Assembly: GCF_000143535.2 (NCBI RefSeq)
Contig: NC_037311.1
Coordinates: forward strand, 2,852,001-2,916,000
Origin: Botrytis cinerea B05.10
Taxonomy: Eukaryota > Ascomycota > Leotiomycetes > Helotiales > Sclerotiniaceae
Direction of reading: 5' to 3'
Length of the DNA: 64,000 nt
In this document: one piece after another, positions 47,348 through 59,236 of the stretch
Layout of the letters: each line of letters begins with the position of its first letter
Numbering within the stretch: the stretch's first letter is position 1
Notes under the pieces: generated by a model
Seen by the model: the letters and a program-made list of their open reading frames with translations, nothing else
Databases searched by the model: none
Told to the model about the DNA's origin: nothing
Program-made: the position numbers and the translations under genes

Positions 47348-47379
47348 TTCTTCTTCTTCTTCTTCTTCTTCTTCTTCTT
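47348..47379 (+). repeat. (TTC)n microsatellite
   Basis: About ten perfect TTC triplets. It lies in an intergenic gap; the frame running through it (poly-Ser or poly-Phe) is not a gene. Confidence 0.9.
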
Positions 47380-47411
47380 GTATGGGGATGATGGGCATTG
47401 GTATAGGGATG

Positions 47412-47470
47412 GGGATACAGATACAGATACAGATACAAATAGATATACAGATACAGATACAGATACAAGT
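47412..47470 (+). repeat. (ACAGAT)n-type hexanucleotide repeat
   Basis: About nine units of GATACA, some degenerate to AATAGATAT. Intergenic. Confidence 0.85.
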
Positions 47471-48296
47471 AGATATAAGAATACAAACACCCAGATAAAC
47501 TAGAATGATACTTCATACTCTCAACGCTCACTCCCATCCCCACTGCACAAATCCCCTCATGAAACTTTTCCACGCAATACATTCCGCTCTATCATATCCC
47601 AGTTTTCCTCGCTCAATTAATGCAACACTCATGCAATTCCATCGTGCCGAATTGATAAATAAATAAAAACCAACAGTCTGTTCCATATCTAATAAAAAAA
47701 AAAGGAGAAAAAATATGTATGTATACACGAGAATGAATTCGTCAATAAGTGGGTTACTTTCCCAATCCCCGCGAAGGAGACTAATAACTACCAGAGAAAG
47801 AATTCGGACAGAACAAGGTATCTCAACTTTGAGATTGATGGGTTGAGTCCACGTCCAGTTTATTGAACCAAGAGATGAAATACGTTAGAACAAGTAGATA
47901 ATCCCAGGTTTAAATATTCACATTGATCCAGGTTCGAAGAAAGAATTAAAGTAATTGATAGATTCTTGGTATCGAGTAGTACTTTTTCTTCTCGATATTG
48001 AGTATCTCATAAAAGAGCCCTGCCTCCTATACTCCTGCCCAAGCCCAACGCCATTTGAAACTTTTCCTCTTCACATTATGCACAAGTTCAAGATTATGCT
48101 TTTGTTGTACCTCTAACCTTCCTTATCCTATGGACGGGGGGGTCAAAATTGTAGAGGTTTATCTACTGCCACCAGTGATTTCCTCACTTTCATCAATGAA
48201 CGAGAATCCAGACATTTCCCACGTCTGCATCTCCAAATTCGCTTGGATGTGGACGTACTGCATCCAAATCCTCTGACCTCTGAAATCATGCTGCAC

Positions 48297-49581
48297 TTAT
48301 TCCAGCTTTCGGAGTGTATGTTGCAAGACCGTTTGAATGCCTGAATCTAATTCTGGTAATGCTACGATTGCCTCAATCCATGCTCTTGTCTTCAGTGACA
48401 ATTGAGTTTTATCATTAGTATTCTCCATTGATTCCTTGAGACGATTTAGTGCAGATCCAATGGCGACTGCAAACTCGGGAGAGGTGTGATCGATGCCAAT
48501 TAATGGTTGACGAATATAACAATTGCATGTTGCGGGATCCTTAGGATATGATTCCAACATACTGTCCAAAACATGTTGGAGGATTTTAGGAAGAGATTTT
48601 ACTTGGGTAAATGCTGCAAACATGTCGAAGAATCCCTCTGCTGCGGCTGATGAGTAGAATGCTTGCTTTTTAGCGACATCAAAGATAGCAAGTGGAATTG
48701 CACCGTTGAGAGCTGGTGTAGTCATTGGGTCTTTTGCGGCTTCGGAATCTACTCCTACTCTTGCCATCATGCTTGGCTGCATTGTGTTATCCTTGAAATC
48801 TGGAATTGCGATCATATCCTGTGAGGTTGTGAATCCAGACTCTTCGGGTGTCTCTTCGATTTCCTTTGGAGCTTCGATAGTCCTATCAATGTCCAAACCA
48901 AGAATCCTCCTCCGTATAGCAATCTTTGCTAGATAGATCATCTCTAATTTCGCATATTCGATCCACAAGTCCTTACTCCTAGTACAGAATCGAGTTCCCC
49001 GCTGCATATAACTTCTTGCCTCATTCATATCCGCATCCAATTCCAACGCCCACTTGGCCGCATATAGCCACAATTCCGGTTTGGTAGGATGTAATCGAAT
49101 TGCCGCTGTCAAAACCGTCTTGAACTTTTTCGTCGCTTTGGCTTTCCTTGCATATTCCAAATATGACATCCATAATGCGACATCCCCAGCATGTTTCTTT
49201 ACACCTCTATCAAATATGCCGAATACGCGTGCTTGACCGGCATGCGATGAGCTTCCTTTTATGCGCATTCGTTTACATCTTTTTTGGCGAAGTTCCTCGA
49301 GACTCATTTCCCATGCGGCATATCGAGCAAAATCAACGGCTTTCGAACCTCTCACCAACACTCTATGTTCGAAATCGGACCGCTTTTTGACTAATGTTTT
49401 GATTTCATCCTGAGTACAAATTTTTGTTTAGTAGATGATCGCATAAGATAGAAACGACATGTAAGATACAGAGAGAAATACTTAAACTAACCTTTGTAAA
49501 TATTTTCTTTTGCTCCAATTCTTGCAATTGAGGAACACCTTGTTCAAGATAGAATCTTGCTTTGTCGTTTGCGCCCGACAT
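48297..49581 (-). CDS. UTP6: U3 small nucleolar RNA-associated protein Utp6
   Basis: Two exons (49581-49492 and 49409-48297) give 400 residues, near the 440 of yeast Utp6. The N-terminal block ARFYLEQGVPQLQELEQKKI then IFTKDEIKTLVKKRSDFEHR spans the 82-nt intron and is characteristic of Utp6. HAT (half-a-TPR) repeats follow: DFARYAAWEMSLEELRQKRC, VFGIFDRGVKKHAGDVALWM, then LHPTKPELWLYAAKWALELD and RGTRFCTRSKDLWIEYAKLE. The C-terminal part is a less conserved helical region ending TVLQHTLRKLE. Utp6 belongs to the UtpB subcomplex of the small-subunit processome in the nucleolus, needed for early 18S rRNA cleavages. Confidence 0.95.
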
Positions 49582-50241
49582 GGTTGAATTGCTTGAATAT
49601 TGAATTTGCTGATGATTCTCTGCACTTTTCTTTACCCCGGGGAAATCTTCAGAAATTCTTTGGGCGGTGAAGAATTGTAGAGATTATGCCGACTCATTCA
49701 AGCCTAGTCGCCAGAGACGGAAGATCAAAAGTCCGAATGGCCGGCCAGCAAGGATTAATTTCATCCGTGTCATATTTTCGTGTTTACCCAGCGAGCCCAG
49801 CACGCCCAGGTACACTTTGAACTCTGCGCGCCACGAGTTTTCTCGAATTCAACAGCTTTTTGACCTGGTTCCACCTTGACAATTTAAAATCCCACGAAAC
49901 GTCACGGAGCATTCGGAGAAGGCTGAGAATCTACCTTGTCAGTCCACCCAGGTCTCTTGGAGGGGAAGCCCAATTATCAATCGACTTGCGCGACTTGCAC
50001 GACTTTCACGGCTTTCACGGCTATCTCAGAAGGCTTGGTATCCAACAACTCATCTCATCTCAAATAGACGCGTGCCCACTTGCTTGTACCTTACATTGAA
50101 CCCCATTTGTGATTACCATACCATCCCATCCCATCCCATCTCAAAATTTTCTTCCCTCTTTCCTCTTTCATATCTCCGGATGCTTCGGTCTACACTCATT
50201 TGGATGTGAATATTTCATATACAAAGTGATTAAAATCACAG
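49582..50241. other. divergent promoter of UTP6 and CWH43
   Basis: 660 bases between two start codons. The CWH43 leader contains a CCATCCCATC repeat (about 50119-50142). No further gene. Confidence 0.5.
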
Positions 50242-53200
50242 ATGGCACCCAAATTTAAGGACGGCGACACTGTGCTCGCTTTCTCAGGTAAATGGGTGTC
50301 ATGGACTCATACTGCAGTCGCATATGGTACGAGCAAACGAATCTTGGGTTTATGTTGAAAATGCTTACAATTTATCAATAGCTGCTTTTCTCAGCGCGCT
50401 CATTGTCGGAGTTTCTCTCCATTATCACAAAATCGTTCAAAATGAATATTATGGTTACCCAGATGAATGGTTCCCTTCAGTTTCCGCGACAATTGGAGAT
50501 CGATACCCGGAACGTTCGTTTTTTATGGTCTTTATAGCTATTACTTCTGGTGTGTGGCAGAAATCAAGATATCGGAGCTATGTGAAGCTTGTCTAACATC
50601 TCTTTCAGGTCCCAGATTTGCTCTCGTTGGATTATGGTACCTTCTCACTGCACGACCGAATTCAAAGTTGCCCAAGTTTGTCGCTTTTGCGGGCGTTTTC
50701 CGTACTCTTACATGTGGTGGTTGGACTTATGTTACTTCTACGGACGATCACGATTGGCATGACATTTTTATGATTTCATATCTGGTGGCTACTTTGCCAT
50801 GGACTTTAGGATGTCTAGCTTTAAGCCCAGATAATGCACGAGCTGTTAAATATCGAAAATATCTCGCGGGATCTTTCTTTGGCACTTTGGTACCTTTGGT
50901 TTACTTTTTTATCCAACACAAAGTTCACAGAGTCGCTGGGGGTAAGATTTCTTTATCAAATCGGGTGTCGAATTGTCAACTAATGGAACTTTTAGCATAC
51001 ACAACATACGCTTTCTTCGAATGGGCTTTGATTTTGTTTGATGTGGCTTTTGATGCTGTTACAGCTCTCGATTTTGAAACTTTCGAATTAGTTGTGAAGG
51101 ATGTTAAGGGTCAGTCTAAGGGGTACGTCCACTGGCTTCCAAAATAGTGTATAACATTTTTGTTGAATGTAACATCATTATGAGCACGTCTAAATCAATA
51201 TCATTATTTAGAAAAGAAAAGATGATAGTTGATAAAGTCTTTGAGAAAGAGTTTGTGATATCTAATTCCTTTTTAAAAAAAAATACTTAGCTAATCGGTA
51301 AGTAGAAAAGAAAAGGAAGTGGGTCAACTATTCGGTCAATCTTTTTCATGGCCTGAAGCTTTCGATGCAGCAGCTGATGTCTACAATGGCGTAAGTATTG
51401 ATTTTCGTTGTCTAGGAGACCTTTACTGAGATTCATGTAGTTCGTATTCTGGTCAATGTTGACTTCTTTGGGCATAGTCGTCTGGTGTAAGTACTACAAA
51501 AAGAAACTGGGATAAAACTCGCTAACATTGTCAGATTTTCCTCTTTGGCATATGGGTATCTCAGGCTATGAAGTCATGGTTATGTGTACCATTTCTCCAT
51601 TGTTCTTAGGAATTAGATCCATTCGAGCATTAGTTGTCAAAAATCTTCGGGCATGTCATCTCATGTCTTTGATTGGGTTATGTGCCTATCAAATCACGAG
51701 CCCAGCGCCTAGACTTTTCGTCGTTGGTTTCGGCCTCTGGATGTCATGTTTATCTTGGGCAGCTACTTGGTACGCATCAGCAGGGCAGCCAGGTCGTCTC
51801 GAATCGAAAATTTCAGCATGGACCATCGGTCTCATCGCATCAAGTGTTGTTAAATTTACATTCCACACCAATAATCCTATCTGGCCTATTGCGCATGCTG
51901 AAAATGGTGGTTTGAATGGTTATGGCCTCATCATTGCCATTCTAGCTGTTTTGCGATCCACACGACCAAGTCAAAGTTTGATCACTGGAGATCAGCTTTC
52001 AGTTCAAAGCCGTAAGGAAGGTCCATCACTTCTTGCTGGTCTTGGTATTGGAGGTCTTTTCTTTGGTTTACATTCCTTGCTATCCGATTCGAGCACAATG
52101 ATTCTTTGGGTTTGGGAAGGATATCCTGTTCGTGGTCCAATTTCAGCACCTCACGGTGCCTGGACTATTGCTGCAATGGGAGTTGGTCTCATTCTCGGAT
52201 TATTTAATGAATCTTTGGCTCGTAGTTGGACATTGTATGGTGTTGGTTGCGTAGGTGCTGCCATGCTTACCTTGTACAGTCATTGGAAAGGGTACTATGG
52301 TGCCTTGGTTTTGACTGTTTACCTCATGGCTGTATCTGTTCCGTTATTAGGATCGGCTGCCAGAAAAAGTCCAGCCAAAGCGTTTGGAGTTGGTTTCCTC
52401 GTATACAACTTCATGGTATTATTCCATGTTTGGGTTGTGGCCTATGCTTTTGTTCCAGGTGGTCCTCTGGTCAGAGAACACACAGACTGGGTCATGACTG
52501 TCACTATGTTATTGATTGGTTGTGGTGTTTTCGCTACATTTTCATCCACTCCCGCCGCACAACGAAAACGATTCAATGCTTTCTTAAATCAACGAAAACA
52601 GCGTTTATACTACCTCTATATAATTGCAGTTCTTCAGCTTGCTTCTATCTCGACAGCATACATGCGTTTTCCAACATATGATTATGTTCCTTACCATAAG
52701 GACGAGAAGGTTTTCACGGCAGGCATTTGGACTATTCACTTCAGTCTAGACAATGATATGTGGTCATCTGAACATCGTATGAGAGATGTAATCAAAGAAT
52801 TGGAAATCGATGTCATTGGTCTTCTCGAATCGGATCTTCAACGTATTATCATGGGCAACCGTGATACAACTCAATTCCTTGCAGAAGATCTTGGCATGTA
52901 TGTTGATTACGGACCAGGTCCTAACAAACACACCTGGGGTTGTGCACTACTTTCAAAATTTCCAATCCTCAATTCTACCCACCACTTACTCCCATCACCT
53001 GTAGGAGAATTAGCTCCCGCGATCGCCGCTACCCTAGACGTATACGGAAGTCCAGTGGACGTCTTTGTCTTCCATTCAGGTCAAGAAGAAGATCCCGAAG
53101 ATCGAAGACTTCAATCCGAATACTTAGCTGACTTAATGGGTGCTTCTACAAACCCATCTATCCTCCTCTCTTACCTCGTCACCAAACCCCTAGAAGGAAA

Positions 53201-53522
53201 TTACAATACTTATGTATCCGAAAGATCGGGTATGCATGATATTGATCCTAGTGATTGGGATAGATGGTGCGAATATATCCTTTATAAGGGGCTTAGAAGA
53301 TCAGCATATGCAAGAGTTTCCCGAAGTACGATTACGGATACGGAGATTCAAGTGGGGAAATTTTTGGTCGGAGAACCCGAGGGAGAGAGTGATGAAGTGA
53401 GGAATAGAAGAGTGGACGAAGAGGATGTGAGTGAAGGAAAGAGATTCCCACAATTGTTTAGAGGAGAGGGGGTGAGGGGACACAGGTATCATGTTTTTGA
53501 TGAGCCAAGATATTATGGTTAG
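50242..53522 (+). CDS. CWH43: Cwh43, GPI-anchor ceramide remodelling protein
   Basis: Seven exons give 943 residues: 50242-50326, 50382-50549, 50609-50941, 50996-51122, 51306-51390, 51441-51486 and 51535-53522. The N-terminal 240 residues form a PGAP2/FRAG1-like membrane domain ([47 protein letters not shown]). A long multi-helix region follows ([15 protein letters not shown] onward), then a soluble lumenal domain of endonuclease/exonuclease/phosphatase type ([59 protein letters not shown]). In yeast, Cwh43 replaces diacylglycerol of GPI anchors by ceramide in the ER. The exon 4-5 junction (intron 183 nt, with two possible donors) is the least certain. AUR1 lies convergently downstream. Confidence 0.94.
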
Positions 53523-53650
53523 GTTAGGATTCGGAATGAAATTAGGAACGAATGAATGAATGAATGGGTGGAGGTGCATTTGTGCACACGTAATATATCT
53601 TCTATCTTCTATCATCTAATTTTCCCTCTTTCTTTCTTCGTAGAGATATC

Positions 53651-53668
53651 TTTTTTTTTTTTTTTTTT
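53651..53668 (+). repeat. T18 homopolymer
   Basis: Eighteen consecutive T in the 3' flank of CWH43. Confidence 0.9.
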
Positions 53669-53842
53669 CGCTCCTCTTCTACTTCTCGCCTTGCGCATGC
53701 ATGCATACATGCATTCGGGGTCATTATCACACCAGGAACGGAAAACGGAAAATAAGTCTCTAAATGTGCTATACTAGGTATGCTATGCATTACGAAACGG
53801 CTTTCTTTTTAATAATTAAATTAGAGGTGGGTGTACTTTAGA

Positions 53843-53862
53843 GGGGGGGGGGGGGGGGGGGG
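53843..53862 (+). repeat. G20 homopolymer
   Basis: Twenty consecutive G, exceptionally long for a genome of this composition. It could form a G-quadruplex and is prone to sequencing length error. Confidence 0.85.
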
Positions 53863-54020
53863 AAGGAAGAAAGAGAGGAAAGGAAGAGGGGAAAGGGTGT
53901 GTCATGTAGATGAGGTGGAATGAGATGAGTTGAGTTGAGTTGAGAAGGAATTATGTATGTATGTATATATATATATATATATATTTATCTTTTTTGAATT
54001 TAGTTAAATTTAATGGAATT

Positions 54021-54105
54021 GAGTTGAGTTGAGTTGAGTTGAGTTGAGTTGAGTTGAGTTGAGTTGAGTTGAGTTGAGTTGAGTTGAGTTGAGTTGAGTT
54101 GAGTT
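54021..54105 (+). repeat. (GAGTT)17 array
   Basis: Seventeen perfect copies of GAGTT, with a few further copies at 53926-53943. On the minus strand the frame through it repeats Leu-Asn-Ser-Thr-Gln and is not a gene. Confidence 0.95.
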
Positions 54106-55481
54106 GAATTGAGTCAAAGTAAGGGTTTCGAACGAACGAACGAATCAATGAATGAATGAATGAATGAAAGAATGAACAAACGAGCTAACGAGTCAATGAT
54201 TGATTGAACAGAGGGGTTCTACATGAATGAATGGATGGATTCGTTGTTGTCGAGCTGTCTTGTGTATCTATCATATTATATTATATCGTCACTACTCACT
54301 ACTCGCGAGTCACCGTCTAACTACCTATCCTAATTACTAATAATTTCTCAAGTACAAAAAAGAATACAACTCATTCATGTATGTATATGTACTCAAATTC
54401 AAATTCAAATTTGATTATTCCATTTTCATTTGAATTTCATTTCATTCAACTCATGTCGATCGTCTTCATCTGAATCTTTCATCTTTACATCTTGTTCTTG
54501 TTCTTTTTCATTTCATTACTTTCAACTACACTCTCCTCTCCCTTCCCCTCCCTTCAAGAGAAAAGCGAATCGCTTCTTTCTCTTCATCTCCTTTCCATCT
54601 CATCCTTATGCATCACACCCTAAAGTCATTCCAAATCCAAAAGTGTGTGATGATCCCATCAATTCGATTCGATCCAATCCGAATCGTGTCTTCAACGACA
54701 GATATAAGCCCAAACCAAAATTAGGTTATGCTATGTTATGGTAAACCATTTAGGAAATCCATCTATAATCCCTCATCCCACGCTCATTACATCCATGACA
54801 TTAGAATCCCCTAATTCTCTCCATCATCTTATCACCCACAAAACAACCCAAGTAATGAAGAATAATCTCAGAATCTATATTCAGCGAGAGTCTTTAAAAG
54901 TAGTTCTCATTAAAAAACATGAAGAGAATATACATGTATAGCGAGCCCAGCACAAACTTTTCTCTATAAAAAACACCCCCGAAGAGAAGAGGTAAAAGCG
55001 GCGGTAACTCTAGCGATAGTTGGACGATTTATTCACACAAAGTGGGCGAATAAATATTAAAAAAAGTGCCCATGTCCATAATCAACCATGATAGGTGTAT
55101 TATGAACAGTAAGAAATGAAGTTGGAATCGAAATGTTTAGCCAGAAATCGCTTGCCATGTCGAAATGACGTAGCAGATCGGCTTGGTTCAGTTGATTCCG
55201 GCAGTATTATCATTAGTATATACTGTAAGGAACTCGTGTATCCAAATCTTCGAATTGAATGGTCCCGAAAATAGTTAAAAAGAGGTATATGTACAAATGT
55301 TCGAGCTGTCCAGTAATCCAGGGAATGTCGGAAATTGGAAGTCGAATTAGGATAGAAGTCGCTCATGTGGAAACGCCGTAACATGATAATGCCGTAAAAT
55401 CATGATGAGAATTCCTCTCAAGTTGGAGAGTTGATAGAAATTACTCTAGTCGAGTGCAATATTATTGCAGACGTAAAAAGA

Positions 55482-56919
55482 TCACCTAACAATGACCTCA
55501 CTAAGCTCACTATCCGAAGCTTGAGATGCCAGGGTATCACCTTCCCATGCTGATCCGTTTTCATCAGTTGGGCTTCTTGATCCAGAAGAAAAGGAAGAGG
55601 ACGATCCCATGGTCCATTCGTCACTACTATCGTGACGGAAATCTTGGTCGAGAACTGCAAGTCCATATTCGTAAATGCCAGTAGGTGCATCACCTCTCTC
55701 AACATAGTCATAATCCCAACGGAACATCTTGTCTGCTTGAATTCTTGGCAAAAAGTTTGTCTTGGAGATATAGAAAGCAATAGCGGCAAGGAAACCTCCG
55801 GCTACGAGATCAACGGCGTAATGGTGAGATAGATACATGGTTGCCCACCACATCCACATGGCGTATCCGATGACGAATGGTCTAAGTTTTGGGAAGCAAT
55901 GGCTCATGAAAAGTGCTTCCAATACTGCATTACCAGAATGCAATGATGGGAAAGCTCCAAACACCAAAGGTGATGCGGTAAAGTTCGTTGTGTACATGTC
56001 AAACCCGAATAGTAAATCGATTCGTGCGAGACCTGCAGGTGATCCTTCCATGGAATAGTTGGCAGGCGCAAGACCATACAAATTCTCATACCATGGAGGC
56101 GAACAAGGGAAGATCAGTTGAATGGCAACTCCAATGATGTTCAGGTAACCGAAAGTTCGCGCGAATACTGGTACGGTACCGGGAGGACCGAAAAGGAACA
56201 TCAAGGCGGCCCAAACAAACGGTCCTCCAAAGTGTAGAATTCCATAGGGTAACCATGCTAGGACATCAAGAACGACATATTGGTGTGCCGAGAGAATGTT
56301 GCTAATGTTTGCACCGTAAAAGATATTTTCGAGGGCAGGTAGAACTTTAACCCAGATATGTGGTCGATATTCGGCAGGAATAAATCTATAGTATCTGTTA
56401 GAAACAAAGCGGACTCGCATGTAATGTTGGAAGAGGAGTTCGAAGCAGCTCAAAGAGAGCGACAAGAGGAATCGCAACGCGGATCGAGGGGCACACATAC
56501 CGAGCATTGAAAAAGAAAACCAACCAGGTGAAGATTGGGAGAACTGGCAAAAAGAATTGTCTTGTTACTGGCATGAGAAGTGCAAGCATTAAAAGGGTAG
56601 CCGCTCCCGTCTTCATGAGAGGTCCCGGAGCTTGACTGATTGAAAGCGAGAAGATTGCGATGATGATCAAGATCAAATATTGACCATCATAAACGGACCA
56701 TCTATGTGACCTCAACGCTCGTAATGTATCCTTTGGATCGAAAGACGTCTCAATTGAAGCTATCGACGAAGCTGGGGGGAGATTGGAGCGAAACTTGGAC
56801 CTCAGCCTCCTCCTCATTCTACGAGGGATAGGATTTGGTATCGACGGCCACGAGAAAGGCATCTTGGACTTTGTAAATGTTGGTGAAGTTGTCGAAGAAT
56901 AATAATTTGTTTCCGGCAT
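55482..56919 (-). CDS. AUR1: inositol phosphorylceramide synthase catalytic subunit Aur1
   Basis: Two exons (56919-56501 and 56394-55482) give 443 residues. Aur1 transfers phosphoinositol from phosphatidylinositol to ceramide in the Golgi, an essential step of fungal sphingolipid synthesis and the target of aureobasidin A. A basic N-terminus (RRMRRRLRSKFR) precedes several helices. The intron is removed between FFFNAR and YYRFIPAEYRPHIW. The lipid-phosphatase-like catalytic motifs are intact: FGAFPSLHSGNAVLEALF and YLSHHYAVDLVAGG, with the two His and the Asp of the family. The conserved PGTVPVFARTFGYLN and SPPWYENLYGLAPANYSMEG are present. The C-terminal 80 residues are Ser/acid-rich and cytosolic. 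The upstream second ATG (MPFSWPSIPN) is a possible alternative start. Confidence 0.95.
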
Positions 56920-57654
56920 GGCAAGTTATGAGCGCGGTCAAGGTCTCAATCACAGGAATGATCAGGTAGAAGTCGACGATGTTTTGGACCGTTGGACTTT
57001 TTTTTCTTCTTGTTCACACGGTGAGAGTGAGGCGAGGGTGAGAGTGAGGCGTTTCTACGGGATCGGCGGATACGCGCAAAGGAAGATGGCGGAGTTTAAG
57101 AGGAAGGATGCTGATTTATAATGGACGAATGTATGATTATCTCATGAATGATGGATAATGTTTGTTTGGCTGTTTGTGTGTCTGTGATTTGCGTGAGAGA
57201 AGATGTTCTCATCTAATTTTATCGAATCATAAAATTAACACTGTAGTTGTTGTTGTCGTTGTCGTCGTCGTGAAAGCAGAAAGTATAAAAGCGGTAGGAA
57301 GGTAAGGCCAGGCCGGACAAGTCAGAGGATTTGTGCGAGGGCGAGGTGGAGGTGGAGGGAGGAGGGTGATGTATGTATAAGAGAAGTGCGATGATGGGGG
57401 AAAGAGGGAAGAGGGAAGAGGGAAGAGGCGGATGTATGATGGATGTATGATGTAAAAGAGATGGAAGTGATGGAAGTGATGGAAGCAGCCAAAAATACGA
57501 AAATCGGGTTTTGAGAGGATATGGCGCCGTACTAGTAAAGTAGTCCGAAGATACCAAGAAGTAACGAAAAGGCAATCTTTTGGGATCTTTCGGTCTTGTT
57601 ATGTTAGTCTTCAGTCTTCTCCTCTTATGATTTAATCCCTGGCCCTTTTTTTCT

Positions 57655-57732
57655 TTAGTTTCCCTGGCCCTTCCCCTTCTCTTGCCCTTTCCCTTCCCCT
57701 TCCCTTCCCTTCCCTTCCCTTCCCTTCCCTCT
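57655..57732 (+). repeat. CCCTT-rich pyrimidine tract
   Basis: A run of CCCTT units and variants such as TTCCC, ending in six or more perfect CCCTT copies. Upstream of AUR1, on the strand opposite to it. Confidence 0.85.
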
Positions 57733-57980
57733 GGACTAAGATGGGCCCGGGATCTCTTTTGGGTTTCGAGCACCAGGTCTTTTTTTAATTGTGGCCGGGT
57801 TCATAAATCATGTCAGCCACGCTCCCAGGTCTCCGAAGGTGTAAAAAGGTGAGCGCAGAAAGAAAAAAGACTGGAGACTGGATCTTGGCAAGGGAACGAT
57901 CTTGGCAAATGGATTCATAGCAGAAGAGTATATGATCAAATAATAAATACATGCACACATGCATACACATACATACACAC

Positions 57981-58002
57981 ATACACACACACACACACAC
58001 AC
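57981..58002 (+). repeat. (CA)n dinucleotide repeat
   Basis: About ten perfect CA units preceded by a longer CATA/CACA stretch from about 57955. Confidence 0.85.
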
Positions 58003-58906
58003 ATGAAGGGGACCCAAGGTTCTACTGGCCAGTTGGCGGTTTATTGGTCCATTTCTTTGTTTATTTGTTTGTTTGTCATTTCATTTCCATCGGGACTGTT
58101 TGTATATTGCACATGCGTGTGTGTTGAATCACACAAGAAATTCCGCTGCCCAGAGATCCGTGACGAAAACGGCCGGGAGAAAGGTAAAACAACATCACGG
58201 TATCTAGAGGTGAGGGCTGTTTGAAGTGAGTCTTGCATAGGTAGTCGAGACGCGAAAGTACTGGTCGAGAAAGAAGGTCTCATCTAGCTACGCGCTTGGA
58301 TTTGGGTGAGATTAGAAAGTTGGTACCGATATACTGACGGGTAACCTTACTTTGATTGCATCGTATTTCGTATATCGTACATCCGTCCTGCTGTCTATTG
58401 CAGCGGCCTGAAGAATACCGATGCGAGCTATCCGAATCCGACCACGACCACGACCACGACCAATCATCACCGACGCACAAGACTTTCCAAGGTTGCTATG
58501 GCATTTCAAAACTTGAAAGGAGCTTGCTGGCTTACAAATGCGGCGGGCGACAATGTGAAATTATGTCACGCAGTATAGATGATGGATGGATTCCGAAATG
58601 TTTAAGCTGCGAGATTGCCCGGGAAGAGAGTTTGCCATCCATCTAGGTACGAGTACGATGCAACTCAAAAGTAATTCGACGTTCAAAGGTGTACCGGTAA
58701 TCTATGTGATGAGTGTTTGTGTCAAACTGATACTGTGCAAGCCGTCGACTGTTTTACAAAGATTGTCACGTCTTCACAGCCCTTCGCATGCCCACGTATA
58801 CCGACGTATAGCATATCACATAAGACAATCTTCCCAAAGTCCAATGCTTCAAAGTGATGATAAGCTTCATCTGAGCCATCCGCTCAAGGCTGGCTGGCTG
58901 TAATTG

Positions 58907-58926
58907 CCTGCATAATTTTATGCAGG
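58907..58926. promoter_or_regulatory. 20-bp perfect hairpin palindrome
   Basis: CCTGCATAA at 58907-58915 and its exact complement TTATGCAGG at 58918-58926 flank TT. It is a possible binding site for a symmetric dimeric regulator or a small hairpin. No gene is adjacent, so a role is speculative. Confidence 0.4.
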
Positions 58927-59174
58927 GTAATCGCAAGACCCGGAAGGAAAATGCCCAGGGATGACATGATTGGACAAATCCCATGTCTCGTTCATCAAGT
59001 TTCGCACATCAAAATTTAAACCCCCTTGTCCTGAGAAACAAAGACCGCTTTTTCCGAACATACCGTCTTCCTCTTTCATTGGCTGCATTGGACTTCACAG
59101 TCCTCTTATTAAGGCTTCCTCGCAAAGATTCATCACCCAAAGGAAATGAGGGCAGTGAAGGATGAATGGTGATA

Positions 59175-59236
59175 CAGCAGTAGCAGTAGCAGTAGCAGTA
59201 GCAGTAGCCCTAGCAGCAGCAGTAGCCCTAGCAGTA
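59175..59236 (+). repeat. (CAGTAG)n-type repeat
   Basis: About six CAGTAG hexanucleotides, then interspersed CCCTAGCAG units. Confidence 0.85.

Larger units (their letters stand above)
46794..48296. other. convergent gap with microsatellites
   Basis: 1.5 kb between the small protein gene (+) and UTP6 (-). Besides the two repeats listed separately it has CATT/CACT runs (47030-47070). No gene signal was seen. Confidence 0.55.
53523..55481. other. long convergent gap rich in simple repeats
   Basis: 2 kb between CWH43 (+) and AUR1 (-). It holds a T18 run, a G20 run, a TA run and a 17-copy pentanucleotide array, then AT-rich sequence with TGAA/AACG short repeats (54130-54180) and a TCAAAT run near 54390. 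No gene signal was seen. Confidence 0.6.

Noticed and set aside
54016..54110. GAGTT array considered as a CRISPR-like or satellite array
   Set aside because: Units are 5 nt with no spacers; it is a simple microsatellite.
57219..57773. 184-codon frame on the minus strand
   Set aside because: Starts inside the CCCTT tract (Gly-Lys-Gly repeats) and is otherwise composition-driven.
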